A stretch of DNA of 64,000 nt, taken from the NCBI GenBank assembly GCA_037176905.1, contig JBBBWG010019112.1:1-64000 (forward strand). The letters run 5' to 3'. The stretch's first letter is position 1; every line of letters begins with the position of its first letter. The notes under the pieces were generated by a model. It made no database searches, had not been told where the DNA came from, and saw only the letters and a list, made by a program, of their open reading frames with translations. This document shows positions 1 through 12,257 of this stretch, one piece after another. The stretch comes from Azolla pinnata (taxonomy: Eukaryota > Streptophyta > Polypodiopsida > Salviniales > Salviniaceae). The position numbers and the translations under genes are program-made.

Positions 1-3000
1 ATATATATCGCAGATTCACCTCACTAGATCAAATGATGGAATCTATCCTCTGTCTGTACACTGCTGAGAAAATGTATATTGCAAGGAATATTAGCTGAGA
101 AATATTCCAAGAAGATTCCAAATTTGCCGTTTTTTGAACTATCATATATACATTAGTTAGGAAGTAGGTGGTTCTCTATCTACAACTTTTGAGAATATTC
201 TTTCACCAATGTCTTCCATATGCATTAGGCAGGGTACAGGTGATTCCTCAAGAGTTCTCAAGAAGAACCTCTTCCCTGTTGGTTATTCTTCTAGACCAAA
301 CAAAGGTCCAGTGGCATATAATTATCGTTAGCTTTCGACTAAGATTCAATGACATATAAAAGGCTTGTGATAACTTGGGTCTTATACCTGGCACCCCCTT
401 GAAGAGGGTTGAAGACAGAGAAGACATGAAATATACAAGCTTGGATCCCATGAGTCAAAATTGTGCTCTTTGTTGATGCTAAATATTTCTAATTTAATAT
501 GGTCCGCATGGATTTCACCGGAACTAGGGGTCCTGTATCAACTGTAACTGTATGTATTATGCCTTCAATATAGTTTCTCGAATGTCCAACATTTTGGTCC
601 AATCCCATGAGTGCTTTTCTGTGTTTAGTTTCATCTGTTCACATTCTTTGTGACTATGTGTCTCACATCTTCATGTGGTTTTTTTCTTATTCTCTTGCTC
701 CTGGGTGTCTGATATGCTTTTCATAAATCCTGATGGAGTTGCATTATATACCCCAAATAATGCACATATGTTCGGGACGAATTATCCTTGAAATTTGATT
801 GCTCTCAAAATGCTACCGATAATATTTGATAAAGGCCAGTATCACATTGAATGTGTTTTAAAGAACATGACGCTAGTTATTGCATTTGATGGGTATATAA
901 TGACCGAATGCTAGGTTCCTTTTTTGATGGACAGCATGAGAACTTTTATGCGTCAAAGCATTTGTTGTTGAGGTAAAGTTTCTTAGCATTTTGTGTTCTT
1001 GTCCAGTCCCTGTGCTGCCATGTTAGTATTTGATAAAGGCCAGTATCACATTGAATGTGTTTTGAAGAACATGACGCTTGTTATTGCATTTGATGGGTAT
1101 ATAATGACCGAATGCTAGGTTCCCTTTTTGATGGATCAGCAACAGAATTATTATGCGTCAAAGCATTTGTTGTTGAGGTAAAGTTTCCACACCCAAGAGC
1201 TTTACCATTTTGTGTTCTTGTCCAGTCCCTGTGTTGCCATGTTAGTTGGGAAATGCCTGAATTTGATACATTGACCAGTGCTGATGTATGAGAGGAGCTT
1301 GGAAATCATTCTATCCTTATGAAACATCATCATGGGCTCTAGTTGTTTGGAGATTCGGCTAATTTCTAGCCATAGTTACTTGGAGCTCTCTAAAGTGATT
1401 TGTAGGCATGGAAACTTTATCACCATTTCCATTCCCATCAAACATTATCAAGGATCATCATCTCCAGGGTTGGTGCTGGACATCTTAGTGATATAAGGAA
1501 GGGGTCGCTCCTCAATTTTTAGTCTCAGATACTCCATCTCCTTGAATACTATTCGTATTTTCCCCTTGAAAAGCATGGTATTTGTCCACTTTTATTTATG
1601 TTTTGCTGCTGAAACGATCCCAGTTCATATCTCTTTTGTGCCATCAATCATGACTTTTCAGGCAGTGATTGAGGTGGAAATTTCTATTTCACAAAGAAAG
1701 CCTCTGTATAACAGGTAGAGCATTATATTTCTGTCGAGAGTATTAGCATTAGAAATATTTTGATTTTCAGAGTATAGAAGGTATTTTGGTTGTGAACTAT
1801 GATGGTTCCATTAACCATTCAAACTAAAATTAATTAATGTGCCATCTGCGAAGGTTTATCAACTTTTTATTTCTTCTCTCATCCCCCTTTTCTCTCCCCA
1901 GGAGCTCTTAAAAGTACTCTTATCTCATGGGACCGTGATGTATTGTTTTTAAATCATTAGATTATTGGGAAAAACTGTGAAACTCTCCACCTATCCACTG
2001 AGAAATCATGGACTTTTGGCCGGTATAATTTCTTTCCAGGGTGTCGATAAGGTGGTTCTGAGGTTGCTTACCTTTTTCTGTTTATTGTTTTCATGGCCAG
2101 TTATTGATGCTGAAGGTTGGCTTGTACTTCTAGAAACAGTAGCGAAGGTTGTCACTATTTGACCACTGAATGATTGCCAATTTGGGCATTTGATTCTGCA
2201 GAAGGTGATTTCAGCTTCAATGATTAGTTCTTGGTCAAGATATTATTTTCTTCAGAGCTTTCCCTGTTTTACACATTGATCTTTCTGATGTAGCCAGTAA
2301 TCAATGGAGGAAGTCGATGAACTCTAATGATACTGCTTATTTCAACAGCATGATACCGTTGATTTTCTGTGTTTTTTGTCAGCATCATTTTGCATGACCA
2401 CACTTGGTATATTGTGGTGGAATCGATTCCTTTCCAATAAATTAATATTATTGGAATCAATGTTAGATGCATGTAAGGGTTTTTTGTGTGAACGCCTTGG
2501 AATTCCCATTTTGCTATTTTTTTATCGATACATCTACATTCTTTGCAGAAAGTGTTGCGAAGGAATTTGGAAGTTACGTCTATCTTTGAAAAACATGTGC
2601 GGGTTAGGGATTACATGCCGCAATTGTAGACATATATATATGGTGGCTCTAATTTTGCTTGCGATTTTGAACCGATTGCAAATGCCGAGTGTGTAGTTAA
2701 TGTGGTCGAACTAGATTCAATAATATTCCTTATTTCTTGACTCGAAGATGGTTCGTGGATGTTTGATCATATTAAAAGCAATGCTGATGATGCTGTGAAA
2801 CAGATGTTGGACTACAATTTCAATACGTTCAAATGTCTTCTAGTTTACTATCGTGTCAAGTACTAGCTAGTAATGTGAAAAATTGCCAATGTGCTTTTAG
2901 TAGAAAAATGGAGATATAAACTGTGCCACACTATGTGAACTAGGGATGGCGATTGAGGCGTAGTTGTAAATCAAGGAGAAAACGATTTCGATTCGTTTTT

Positions 3001-3857
3001 CCATTGTGTCCAAATGTTGTTGAGTTTAGAGAGGTTTAATAACATGCTGGCTAGGCCATGTTTTGCCGGATATTGAAAGGCAGGTTGACTCTATTGTTGG
3101 GGGATCCTTGCCACTTTTGACTTTGACGACCAAGCATGGTGGGCCACATTACTCCGATGGTTGGGTCATTTGCCTAACAGAATGAGAAATGGTTTGGTTT
3201 TAGTAGTACATTGGTCTTAGTCACTTTCGGAACTTCGCATTCGCACTGACCAGCTTTGCTGTCTGCCACGGAGAAAGCCTTTTCCTCCTACACACACAGG
3301 CAATCGGCGATGATTCATTGCCCGTTTCCCATCCGTTTTCCTCGATCTCAAGCCAACGATTCCCCCTCCGGAGGGAAGAAGATCATCGCATCAGCGAGCG
3401 ATGCCAGCGATCCATCGAAAGACACACTCCGAATCGCGAGAAACTCCTGTTCGATATATCGTGGAGCTGTTATTGGATTTAGCAAAGGCATTCTTGAAGA
3501 GTGCAAATCTCCTTTGATTTTTGCCATGTTTGTGAGTCAAAGTTTTTCTTTGTGGGTTATGCATTCCATTGGGTGTGTTTGCCCGGATTCGAACCCGTGA
3601 TCTGCAAAGGTCACACGGTCGTCGTTCAGGAAGAAACCGTGTCTGCTTCTCTGCTTGCACCGGTTGAAGGTCTTCCGCCATAGCCATCTGCTCTACTCTG
3701 CTTCTGCTTCTTCTGCTTCTTCTGCTTCTTCTGCTTCTTCTTCTGTTGCTGCTGCTGTTTCTTCCACATTCTTCATTCTCCATACTTCTCGATCCCTGTC
3801 CCTCCTGTTTCTGTTTTTGGGCTCTTCCCCCCCTTCTCATCCAATCCGCCCAACAGG
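1..3857. other. Gene-free left flank up to the annexin start
   Basis: The stretch is AT-rich with only short, unrelated open frames and no recognisable protein family. It could hold 3' UTR or intron sequence of a gene outside the window, but I cannot show this. It contains a tandem duplication of about 204 bp at 823-1245. The last 600 bp, from about 3250, is richer in GC and CTT/GCT repeats and probably holds the promoter and 5' leader of the annexin gene. Confidence 0.5.
823..1245. repeat. Two-copy tandem duplication, period about 204 bp
   Basis: Both copies open with TATTTGATAAAGGCCAGTAT (at 823 and 1027) and run to a shared end near GTCCAGTCCCTGTG. They differ by scattered substitutions and a short insertion in the second copy. 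No coding potential is visible in either copy. Confidence 0.85.
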
Positions 3858-6101
3858 ATGTCCTCCATCACGCCCCCTTCCGGGCCCATGCCCACCGCCA
3901 TTCAAGACTGCGCCGAGCTCTATCGAGCCTTCAAAGGTAAACTGGATCTCCGTTCCCCTTCTCAGAAACTGTAAATCAAAAAGAATTTTTTTGTTGTTGG
4001 AAAAGAAGCGTAGTAGATCTGTTTCTTTCTATCTGGAGACGCCTGCCAAAACAATCAATCGGCAAGGTCGGGAGAAGCCGACCGATTTCTGTTCTGTTTC
4101 TCTCAGGATCTCTCATCCAGAGGCGTTCCGAGAAGCATAGATAGATAGATTGTGCATAGAGAAAAGCGCGACATTTCTTTTAGGGATCTGGCAGACCCTC
4201 GGATATCAGTACCTGCAGAGGAATGCTCATTTGTTTTTCTGTTGCGGCGAATCAGGTTTTGGCTGTAACGACAAGAAGGTCATCGAGATCCTTGCGCACC
4301 GGAACTTTCTTCAGCGCCAGGAGCTACGCCGATTGTACCCAACCATTTATTCTGCGGATCTCCTGGAGAAGCTCAAGTCGGAGCTTCATGGCAACTTTGA
4401 GGTCCAATGGCTCTCTTTAGGGTTGTGCCTGAATGTTTTTCTTTAGAGTTGTGAATCAATGGCTTTCTTTAGGGCTGAGAATCAATGGTCTTTGTTGCGC
4501 TCATTTACCAGCATCGATTCCTCCCCTTCGGATGCTAGAAGAACTGATTTTGACCCCCAGCTCCCAAATTATTTCGGGTCGATTAGAATTACCATGAGCA
4601 TATTTAGGATCATTCTACATATGTGGCCAATGATAAACATTATATCTCATTTTTGTATCCAAGACTGACAGTCGATGTTATTGTTTGTTATGCTCACAGA
4701 AAGCTGTTATTCTTTGGATGCTAGATGCACCCGAAAGGGATGCTACCATCCTGAGAGACGCTCTTCAAGGATGGGGTACAAAGGACACTGCCTTGATTGA
4801 GATCATCTGCTCTCGGACAACATCGCAACTACAAGTAGTTCGGCGTGCTTACAATGCAATATATCACCGGTCGCTCGATGAGGATATTGCTTCAGACACA
4901 AGTGGAGACTATCGAAAGGTTATATGTCTATTTTCACTCTTCCTCTGCTTGGATTCTAATCCTTTGTATGGTCTTCTATTGGCTTGGTGGCGTTTAAAAC
5001 TAGAGAGCGTGAAAAAGAACTCTATTACCATTGAGGTCCCCTCTGTTCTGTCTTTCTTTCTTCTTTTGAGATTTCCTTTCAAATACATTTGGCCAATCAT
5101 TTTGTAAGAAAAGATATTCTCTGTTTGACCAGTTTTTGCAATCAAATTGTCTCAATAAAATGCTTGAGTTTGTCAGGGGTTGGGCCACGGGCTTGTTTGG
5201 GGGAAAAAAATTAAAACCTTGGGTAGTTTAGAGATTCTCCCCTAAAGGAAATTGTATGAGGTGCTAAATGGCATGATTGAAAAGCTTCTTTTACTGATGG
5301 TGGATTGCAGCTTCTTCTGGCGTATCTCAATAACAATAGGCCAGAAATGGGTCAGGTTGATATGCATCAGGCTGAGAAGGACGCCAAGGCGCTTTACAAA
5401 GCTGGTGAAGGGAGGTTTGGCACCGATGAGGCAGCCATAATCCAGATCTTAAGTACACGAAGTGCAGCGCAGTTGAATGCTTCTTTCCATATATACAAGC
5501 AAATCCATGGTCATGATATAGAGAAGGTTTGGGGCACACTTTCTCCATCTCCGACAATGTCGCTTTTGAAGATATGCCATGTTTCCCGAGTGCTTCATAT
5601 TCTGCTACTTTACACTTAATTTCTTATATTGTTACAGGCAATGAAGAGGGAAACGTCTGGAGATTTTTTGAATGCATTGAGGGCAATTATTAAATGTACA
5701 CATTATCCAGCAAAGTACTTTGCCAAGGTGAGATTTGGATGGTAACTGGTGTAACTTGCAGATTGGATGTGTTTTTTTTTTCCTGAAAGATCTTCCCTTC
5801 ACTTACTGATTGTTTCATGGGTCATGAGCTGATTTGATCTACCCATCACTCTCGCCTGCCATGGTTGTGATAAGATTGAGCGATGATTGTGCAGATGCTC
5901 TATAAGTCAATGAAGGGGATGGGAACGCATGACGAGACATTGATCCGTGTGATTGTGACAAGAGCAGAAATGGATATGCAGCTCATCAAGGGTGAGTTCC
6001 GCAGCAAATACAAGAAGAATCTAGAGGCCGTGATCGCATCGGAGACTTCCGGCAGCTACAAGAAGTTTCTTCTTGCACTCGTTGGTTCAAGCAACCATTG
6101 A
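3858..6101 (+). CDS. Annexin, four-repeat Ca2+/phospholipid-binding protein
   Basis: Six exons: 3858-3936, 4256-4401, 4700-4918, 5311-5526, 5638-5727 and 5895-6101. They join in frame to 318 residues, the usual length for a plant annexin. Four annexin repeats are visible. The endonexin-loop motifs are GFGC (residues 27-30), GWGT (99-102), RFGT (183-186) and GMGT (258-261). Plant annexins normally bind Ca2+ through repeats 1 and 4. Here repeat 1 has Cys instead of Thr in the loop, while repeat 4 looks canonical. His41 lies where Arabidopsis ANN1 has the His linked to peroxidase-like activity. The family works in the cytosol and at membranes in Ca2+ signalling and secretion. The start is the first Met before the first repeat, giving a short Pro-rich N-terminus. 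No signal peptide is seen, as expected. Confidence 0.95.
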
Positions 6102-6947
6102 TTGAGATGCATGTACACCGCGAAAATAATGTAATATACACAACAAATGTATGTATTTGATCAATGTACAAAGTGGTCTGTCTATGGAGATGTGGGCTTT
6201 TCTGATGTAAGATACCTTCGTGGTGATCTTGCTATCTACGTCTAATCTCTGTTGCTTCCGGTCGGTATTACATAACCTTGATAATCTCTGTTGTTTCCGG
6301 TCGTTATTACATAACCTTGATAGCAATGGCTTTGCTCAAGCTTCTTTGGGGGTTGTTCGGAATTGCAAGGAGCAATTGTCTCAGGACATTTGTAGATACA
6401 TATATAAGCTTTTCAATGTTGATCAACTTCATTTATTCATTCAAATTTCGTTCATTCGTACCGAGCTTGATTTCTCAGCAAACCCTTGGAAGATGTTTTT
6501 GTGTGTGTGTGTGTGTGTGTGTTGGAGGACTCCATAAAATCCATCGCCAACCTTGTAACGATGCCAACATATGGATGCATCATCTCCTTACAAAGGACGG
6601 TGAAAATTGTTCTGTTTGTGGCTCAGAAGCCTGGCAGAGAACAGTTTTTCAGTTTTTCGATCTCCAGAAAACCAGCACGCTCCTCTATGATGGTGTTGGT
6701 GAAAGGAGTTCTCAATATGATGAAAGGCCCAATCTCTGTTGCGTTCTTACGAATCGAACGAGGTCGGTCGGGCAAGTAAAGCAAAGCACGAATCGAAAGC
6801 CCCATGTTTTGGTATGCGGAATCGTCGGAATTCCTACTTAGCCTCGGATGCGGGTTCGAAGCTGATCGAGCCGAGCAGTTTGCGAATCGGGTAGGACAAT
6901 GCAACTGTTTCGAACGTGATGGTGTCGCGGTCAGGTCAATGGTCAGG

Positions 6948-7263
6948 GCTAGGGTTAGGGTCAAGATTAGGGTTGAGTTTAGGAAATTAGGGTTTGGGTC
7001 AAGATTAGGGTTAAGGTTAGGAAATTAGGGTTAAGGTTAGGAAATTAGGGTTAAGGTTAGGAAATTAGGGTTATGGTCAAGTTTAGGGTTAAGGTCAAGG
7101 TTAGAGATGGGGTCAGCATTAGGGTTGAGGTTAGGGTTAGGGTCAGGATCAGGGTCAAGGTTAGGATTAGGGTTAGGGTCAGGAACAGGGTTAGGGTTAG
7201 GGTTAGGGTTAGGGTTAGGGTTAGGGTTAGGGTTAGGGTTAGGGTTATCAAGGTCAAGGTCAA
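6948..7263. repeat. Degenerate to perfect (TTAGGG)n array
   Basis: From about 6948 the sequence is a mix of TTAGGG, TCAAGG and TTAAGG units. It becomes a perfect run of TTAGGG hexamers at about 7187-7247. The unit is the 6-bp type, not the TTTAGGG heptamer usual for plant telomeres. Unique sequence and genes flank it on both sides, so it is interstitial. Confidence 0.9.
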
Positions 7264-7281
7264 GGTCAAGTCATGGAGATG

Positions 7282-7323
7282 GCTTCTTCTTCTTCTTCTT
7301 CTTCTTCTTCTTCTTCTTCTTCT
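7282..7323. repeat. (CTT)n microsatellite
   Basis: This is an uninterrupted TTC/CTT run of about 42 bp, 420 bp upstream of the RRM gene start. Pyrimidine-rich CTT tracts are common near plant transcription starts and in 5' leaders. Confidence 0.9.
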
Positions 7324-7499
7324 GACCTTATCCCCTTGGGTAAAGCTATGGTGTTTCTCTGTCATCGTGTGGTTCCCGCCCTCCTCCTCCTCGCCCTTCC
7401 TCCACCATCGCTGCGTGCTCCCTGCTAACCCTAGAAAAGCAAAAGGAAGCGCAGGGGAAAAAGCAGAAAACAAGGAAGCCCCCCCAGCCCACGATCCAT

Positions 7500-7531
7500 A
7501 ACCCTAACCCTAACCCTAACCCTAACCCTAA
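7500..7531 (+). promoter_or_regulatory. (CCCTAA)n telo-box-like tract in RRM gene leader
   Basis: Five CCCTAA hexamers lie about 210 bp upstream of the RRM gene ATG, in the same strand sense as the gene. AAACCCTAA 'telo boxes' in plant promoters of growth- and translation-related genes bind telomere-repeat-binding and Pur-alpha factors. A regulatory role here is inferred from that knowledge and position only. Confidence 0.5.
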
Positions 7532-7740
7532 TCCTCCTGTGAATCCCTGTGAATCCCACCCTGTGAGGTGCCTCCCTGAATCCCTTATCTTTCCGTGTGT
7601 CTTCCCTTCTGCGCGGCTCTTTCTTCACCTGCAAGCGCACAGGGTCTGCTTTGCAGATTAAAGAGGGAAATCGACAGGAAAAGCAGGTTCCTCGTCATCG
7701 TTTCGCTTTTGTCTGCTCGGTGTGCGACCGGGAAGACGCC

Positions 7741-9788
7741 ATGGATTCGGATGTGGGGAAGGTCTTCGTGGGCGGCGTCTCTTGGGAGACGACAGAGGAG
7801 ACGCTGAGACAGCACTTCAGCAGCTATGGCGCCATCTCTGACGCCGTCATCATGAGGGATCGAGCCACAGGTCGCGCCAGGGGCTTTGGCTTCGTTGTCT
7901 TCTCCGATCCCTCTGTTGCAGACACTGTGGTCTTGGAAAAGCACGTAATTGAAGGCAGAACGGTAGGATTCCAAGTTGAACCTCTGCGATCTATCCACCG
8001 TCCATCCGTCTTCTCTGTTGCTAAAGTTTTTCTTGTCTTGAGGATATGTTGTTTCTTCTCCCTAACTTCAGCCTTGTGCTTTGAGTTTCCGAGATTTGGT
8101 GATCTTTCGCATCTTTTGGATCTCTTCTGAAATCTGGTATTTTTCTGTATATGCTTTGATCTTTCGTCTTCTTGCGTTTTACCAGGTATGATTATTCTGT
8201 GCATTGGTACTGTAGTTTTTGAGAAGTGCCGCCTTTGTTCTTAACCCTTCTGAGTGATGGTGTTTCTCTTCGATTCTCTTGATATTCTGAGAAGATTTTG
8301 ATTTTCCCGTAAGAAACCGCATGAAGAGTGAATTTAATGTCTGTAGAGCATTTGCAATTGGCATCTTGTGAACATGCTCAACATGCTTCTTCCAACACCA
8401 CTCAGGTTGTGCTGGTGTGACTCACATGACTCACATGAGGAATGCTATGTTTTTTCTCAAATCAATAATCATTGTGAAGAAGGTTCATGCTATAGTAGCA
8501 TTTCATTCTTCTGGAAGATTGCTGTGAAGCTGATTGTCTTCGGTATCTGGTTTTGCTTTTGTTTGCTTATGTTTTCGAATTTTGGTGGTGCTGTTGAAAG
8601 GTGGATGTAAAGAAGGCAGTTCCCCGTGATGAGCAACATCAGAGCTCTGCAAAGGCTTCGAGTGCTGGTCCTCGAACAAAGAAAATCTTTGTCGGCGGCC
8701 TTGCTGCCACAATAACTGAGGAGGATTTTAAACAGTATTTCCAGCAATTCGGGAACATCACGGATGCTGTCGTTATGTATGACCATGAAACACAGAGACC
8801 CCGAGGCTTTGGTTTCATCACTTTCGATTCCGAAGATGCAGTAGAGAAGGTCCTCGAGAAGAACTTCCATGAAGTGAACCAGAAGTTGGTGGAGGTGAAG
8901 CCAGCTGTACCGAAGGACATGGCAACGGCATCGGGTGGTGGACGAGCTCAGGGTGGAGGGGGATATGGTGGAGGAGGATCAGGTCGGGGAGGAGGATATG
9001 GGCATGGGTATAGTGCCAATCAGCCCCCCAATTCATCATATGGATTAAACCAATACGGTGGACCTCCAGCTGGCAGAGGAGGAGGCGGTGGTTATCCACC
9101 TTATGGATCAGGTGGCTATGGTGGTGGTCCTTATGGATCAGGGCCAGGGTACGGACCCCCGATGAATGGAGGTTTTGGACCTAGTGGTTATAATGGTGGT
9201 GGAGGAGGGGGATATGGAGGAGGATACGGTGGTGGTTATGGCAATGCTCCCCCAGTAGCGGCTAGTGGTGGGGGTTATGGACAAGCAGGTGGATATGGAT
9301 CGTTATCAGCAGGGACTTATGGTGGTGTGCCTCCTCTTCAGGGTTCAGGGCCAAGAAGTCCATGGGGCAGCTCAATGGGCGGAGGGAGTCAATTAGGGTT
9401 TGGAGCGAGCCCATCAGGAGGCTATGGAAATAGCGGTGGGTGGATGGGTGGTTCTGGTCCTAATCCAAGTGCAGGACCACCTCCCGCTCCTTCAGGAGTA
9501 GGCTATGCAGGCGGTAGTAGCTATGGTTATGGCTACGGTGGTGGTAATGAGGGTGGTTATGTTGGTTACGCAGCTCAACCTGGCCAGTATGGACCTGTAT
9601 CCGGCGGAGGAGATACTTACAGTGGAGGCTATCAGAGGCCTGGAGGACCACCTGTTTCTACTGGTAATCCTCCTTCTGGCTATGGCGTAGGCAGTGGGTC
9701 TTCTGCTACAGATGGCTATGGTGTTGCAGGGAAGCAAACACATCGAGGGGCAGATGCTCGTTTCAGGCCTTACCCTGCCCATGGATGA
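7741..9788 (+). CDS. Glycine-rich RNA-binding protein with two RRMs (plant RNP1/hnRNP A/B-like)
   Basis: Two exons, 7741-7962 and 8601-9788, join in phase to 469 residues. RRM1 begins almost at the N-terminus, with RNP2 VFVGGV (residues 8-13) and RNP1 RGFGFVVF (47-54). RRM2 has RNP2 IFVGGL (103-108) and RNP1 RGFGFITF (142-149). The intron falls in the linker between the two RRMs. Residues from about 175 on are a low-complexity Gly/Tyr/Ser/Pro tail ending in RFRPYPAHG. This matches the plant hnRNP A/B-like family, nuclear and shuttling proteins that bind pre-mRNA and mRNA. The Gly-rich tail is likely disordered and mediates protein contacts or condensates. The leader carries CTT and CCCTAA tracts. 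Confidence 0.93.
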
Positions 9789-12001
9789 AGACATAGTCAT
9801 CGTTCTCTCGTCATGTTGAATCCTTTGTTCCAGAGAAGAGAGAAAGAAGGCACTTTCTTCCGGTTCTGCTCCAGAAAGAGAGCATTTTGATGTGGGTTTT
9901 ACTCTTCATTATCTTACTCCCTGGGCTGTCTTCGGTACCCTTTGGAACCGATTATGTTTTGGCTTGGACGGGACAATGGTCAGTAAATCTGGACTCATGC
10001 TGTTATAGATAGGTAGGTAGGTAGGTAAGGTACGTAGGTACATAGGAATGGTAGCAAAATATTTGGCTTTTGCAAAGGATCATGCATTCAAGTAGTAGTT
10101 TGACACTTTCTTACTACTAGTCAGTTTTATGTTTTGCAGTGTTCTAGTTGTGTAGTATATAGCTCTAACTAAGTATAGGAGGCTTCTCAGGAGGAATTTT
10201 GGCTAATGAAAGAAAGGGCTTCCAGCAGAATAAACATTCAAAATTCAAAAGCCTGGTCTCCATGAGGGTATTTTATTAAGTTTTTATTGGTAAAGTAAGG
10301 GACAGAAAAGGCGTGGATGATGTCCGAGTGTCTTCCTCTCACTTATTATGGGGATCCTACAGGCTTTGCAGTGTTCTTTCCTAGCATACTGCGAAAAAAA
10401 CTCAAAAACTAGTCAAGGACAACAGAGATAATGCTTTTTATACAAGTCCCAGGAGGAATAGCTATTGCAAAATTTGTAGGGTTGAGATTAAGCGCAAAGT
10501 TCTTCCGTATGCTTATTTTCATGTGTCGTGGATGTGCCAGATTATACAACACAGGAAACACTTTCTTCTTCTACATACACCTTTTGGAATGAGTGGCCTG
10601 GGGAGCATCAATCACATCACAGTGGAAGAAGAAGAGTTTTTTCTCACAAAAAACCTTTCGTCGTGATTGGGAAAGATCTTGTGGAACCGCCATTCTAAGT
10701 TGGCCATTTTTGCTGAAGCCGTTTCTGGCTGTGACTGAAGTGTTTTGTGTGCGTTTTTTTTGCTCAGAGCTGGTGTTCTATGCCAAGCCTTTGAAACCAC
10801 TTTTTCTTTTACTTGAGATTATCTTTGAAAGTCGGGGGGGGGGGGGTCTTTTATTGGAGCAATGTATGTATGTATGTATTTTTGAACGAGTAATGAACGA
10901 GTTTTTATGAAAGTATTTTGCTGGTCCAATTGGGGGCAAATAAGGCTCGTGAAGAAGTGGATCTTCCACATTGCTGCTGTATGCTCTTCTTTGCTTCATT
11001 CTGAAAGCAAGCTGGACGTAAAATGGATGCATGTATCCTGTCCTGTTGTGTTTCGGAACTAACAGTCTTACTGTTATGTTATCCTTGTTCATGAGATACT
11101 GGTTGCTCCGTTGAGTTTCATATTTGCTATGTCTGTGACCCATTCTGTGAGTGATCCATGTTGTATACCATTGTTTCAGATATGCATATTGTTAGGGGGA
11201 AGTGCACATTTTGCTGTTTCTTCTGCTTATATGTTGACTTGTATCTGTCACAAATACTCTGTTAGAGTGTTGGTATTGTGCACATTTTGATTCCGTTTGT
11301 GGAGTTCTCTGGTGTTAGTGAAGAAGAGATGCTGGTGCATCTTTGAAAAAACAGAATGCTGTAAGCAATAGTGCCGGGGATGATATAAGGGAAAAGATCA
11401 ACATGAACTGTGAAAAGTGTTGATCGTCAGTCAAACGACTGGATAGCTCGATCAAATCTACTGTCAAAGTGCTGTAAAGAAATCTTGTGCTAGATTTTTT
11501 GCGTGTGAGTGCTACGACAGGCGTGAATTTTGTTAGAGCTTTCGCGATGCGCGTGGCGTCGAGAGGATACCAAGATTTTTCCATGATTGTTGTTGCATCA
11601 TGGGTCATTTTTGTGTTGATGTATATATATGTATCATTGGTGATGACGATGCGCTGCAAGCAAAGAAAGAGGAGGGATTAGGGTTAACTGTGTATCATGA
11701 TGACTGATTGATGCAGGATGGAAGCTACAGAGCAGAGAGAAGGCTGGTTTTGAAAGGAAGGTGCTTTCCTGTGCCCACAAGGGTCGATCCATGGAGGAGG
11801 TCAAAGAAAGAGGCAAAGCAAGGCGCGTTTGTTGATGGGATTGGATTGACTAAGGGGAAGGAAAGGAAGAAAGCGAAGGAAAGGTAGCAGCACCTCCTCC
11901 AAAGGTGGACCTGATCTACACAGGCTCCATCTGCAAGACATTGCTTGCTTGCTCCTCCCATTCCCATATAGACAACGGTTAGGTTTTTGCCCATCTTCAG
12001 C

Positions 12002-12155
12002 AGCAGCAGCAACAGCATCAGGAGCGTGCAAAAATAAGCACCTCCAGGCTCAGATCTCTCCATCGCCATAGCCACCACATCCAAAAGGGAGGAGAGCCCC
12101 AACAGCAACAGCAGGAAGGAGCGTGCAAATAAGCAGCAGCAGCAGCAGCAGCAGC
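12002..12155. repeat. CAG/CAA microsatellite patches
   Basis: Runs of CAG lie at 12002-12016 and 12133-12153. They are separated by sequence that is partly repeated around each run (a GGAGCGTGCAAA-like motif with a following AAGCA). No gene is assigned to them. Confidence 0.75.
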
Positions 12156-12257
12156 GAAACTGAGATCTCTGCATCAGCCATAGCCAGATCCAGAAGGGAA
12201 AGAGAAGGCCCAAGTGCATCAGAGGCTAGCTATGGAATAAGGAGGAGGGAGGGGAGG

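Larger units (their letters stand above)
6102..7740. other. Intergenic: annexin 3' region and RRM gene promoter/leader
   Basis: The spacer holds the annexin 3' UTR, a (GT)n tract at 6500-6522, a long degenerate TTAGGG-rich block, a (CTT)n tract and a CCCTAA array. Open frames through it encode only low-complexity Val/Arg, Leu/Thr or Phe strings created by the repeats and are not considered genes. Confidence 0.75.

Noticed and set aside
3570-3650. tRNA-like T-arm (GGTTCGAATCC on the minus strand) with TTTGCAGATC nearby, resembling tRNA-Cys
   Set aside because: The T-stem pairs poorly and no matching 5' acceptor or D-arm lies at the right distance. Treated as chance similarity in the annexin leader.
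7187-7247. Chromosome end
   Set aside because: Unique gene-bearing sequence continues on both sides.
7057-7501. Open frames encoding Leu/Thr or Val/Arg repeats
   Set aside because: Translations of the TTAGGG array and CTT tract, with no independent coding evidence.
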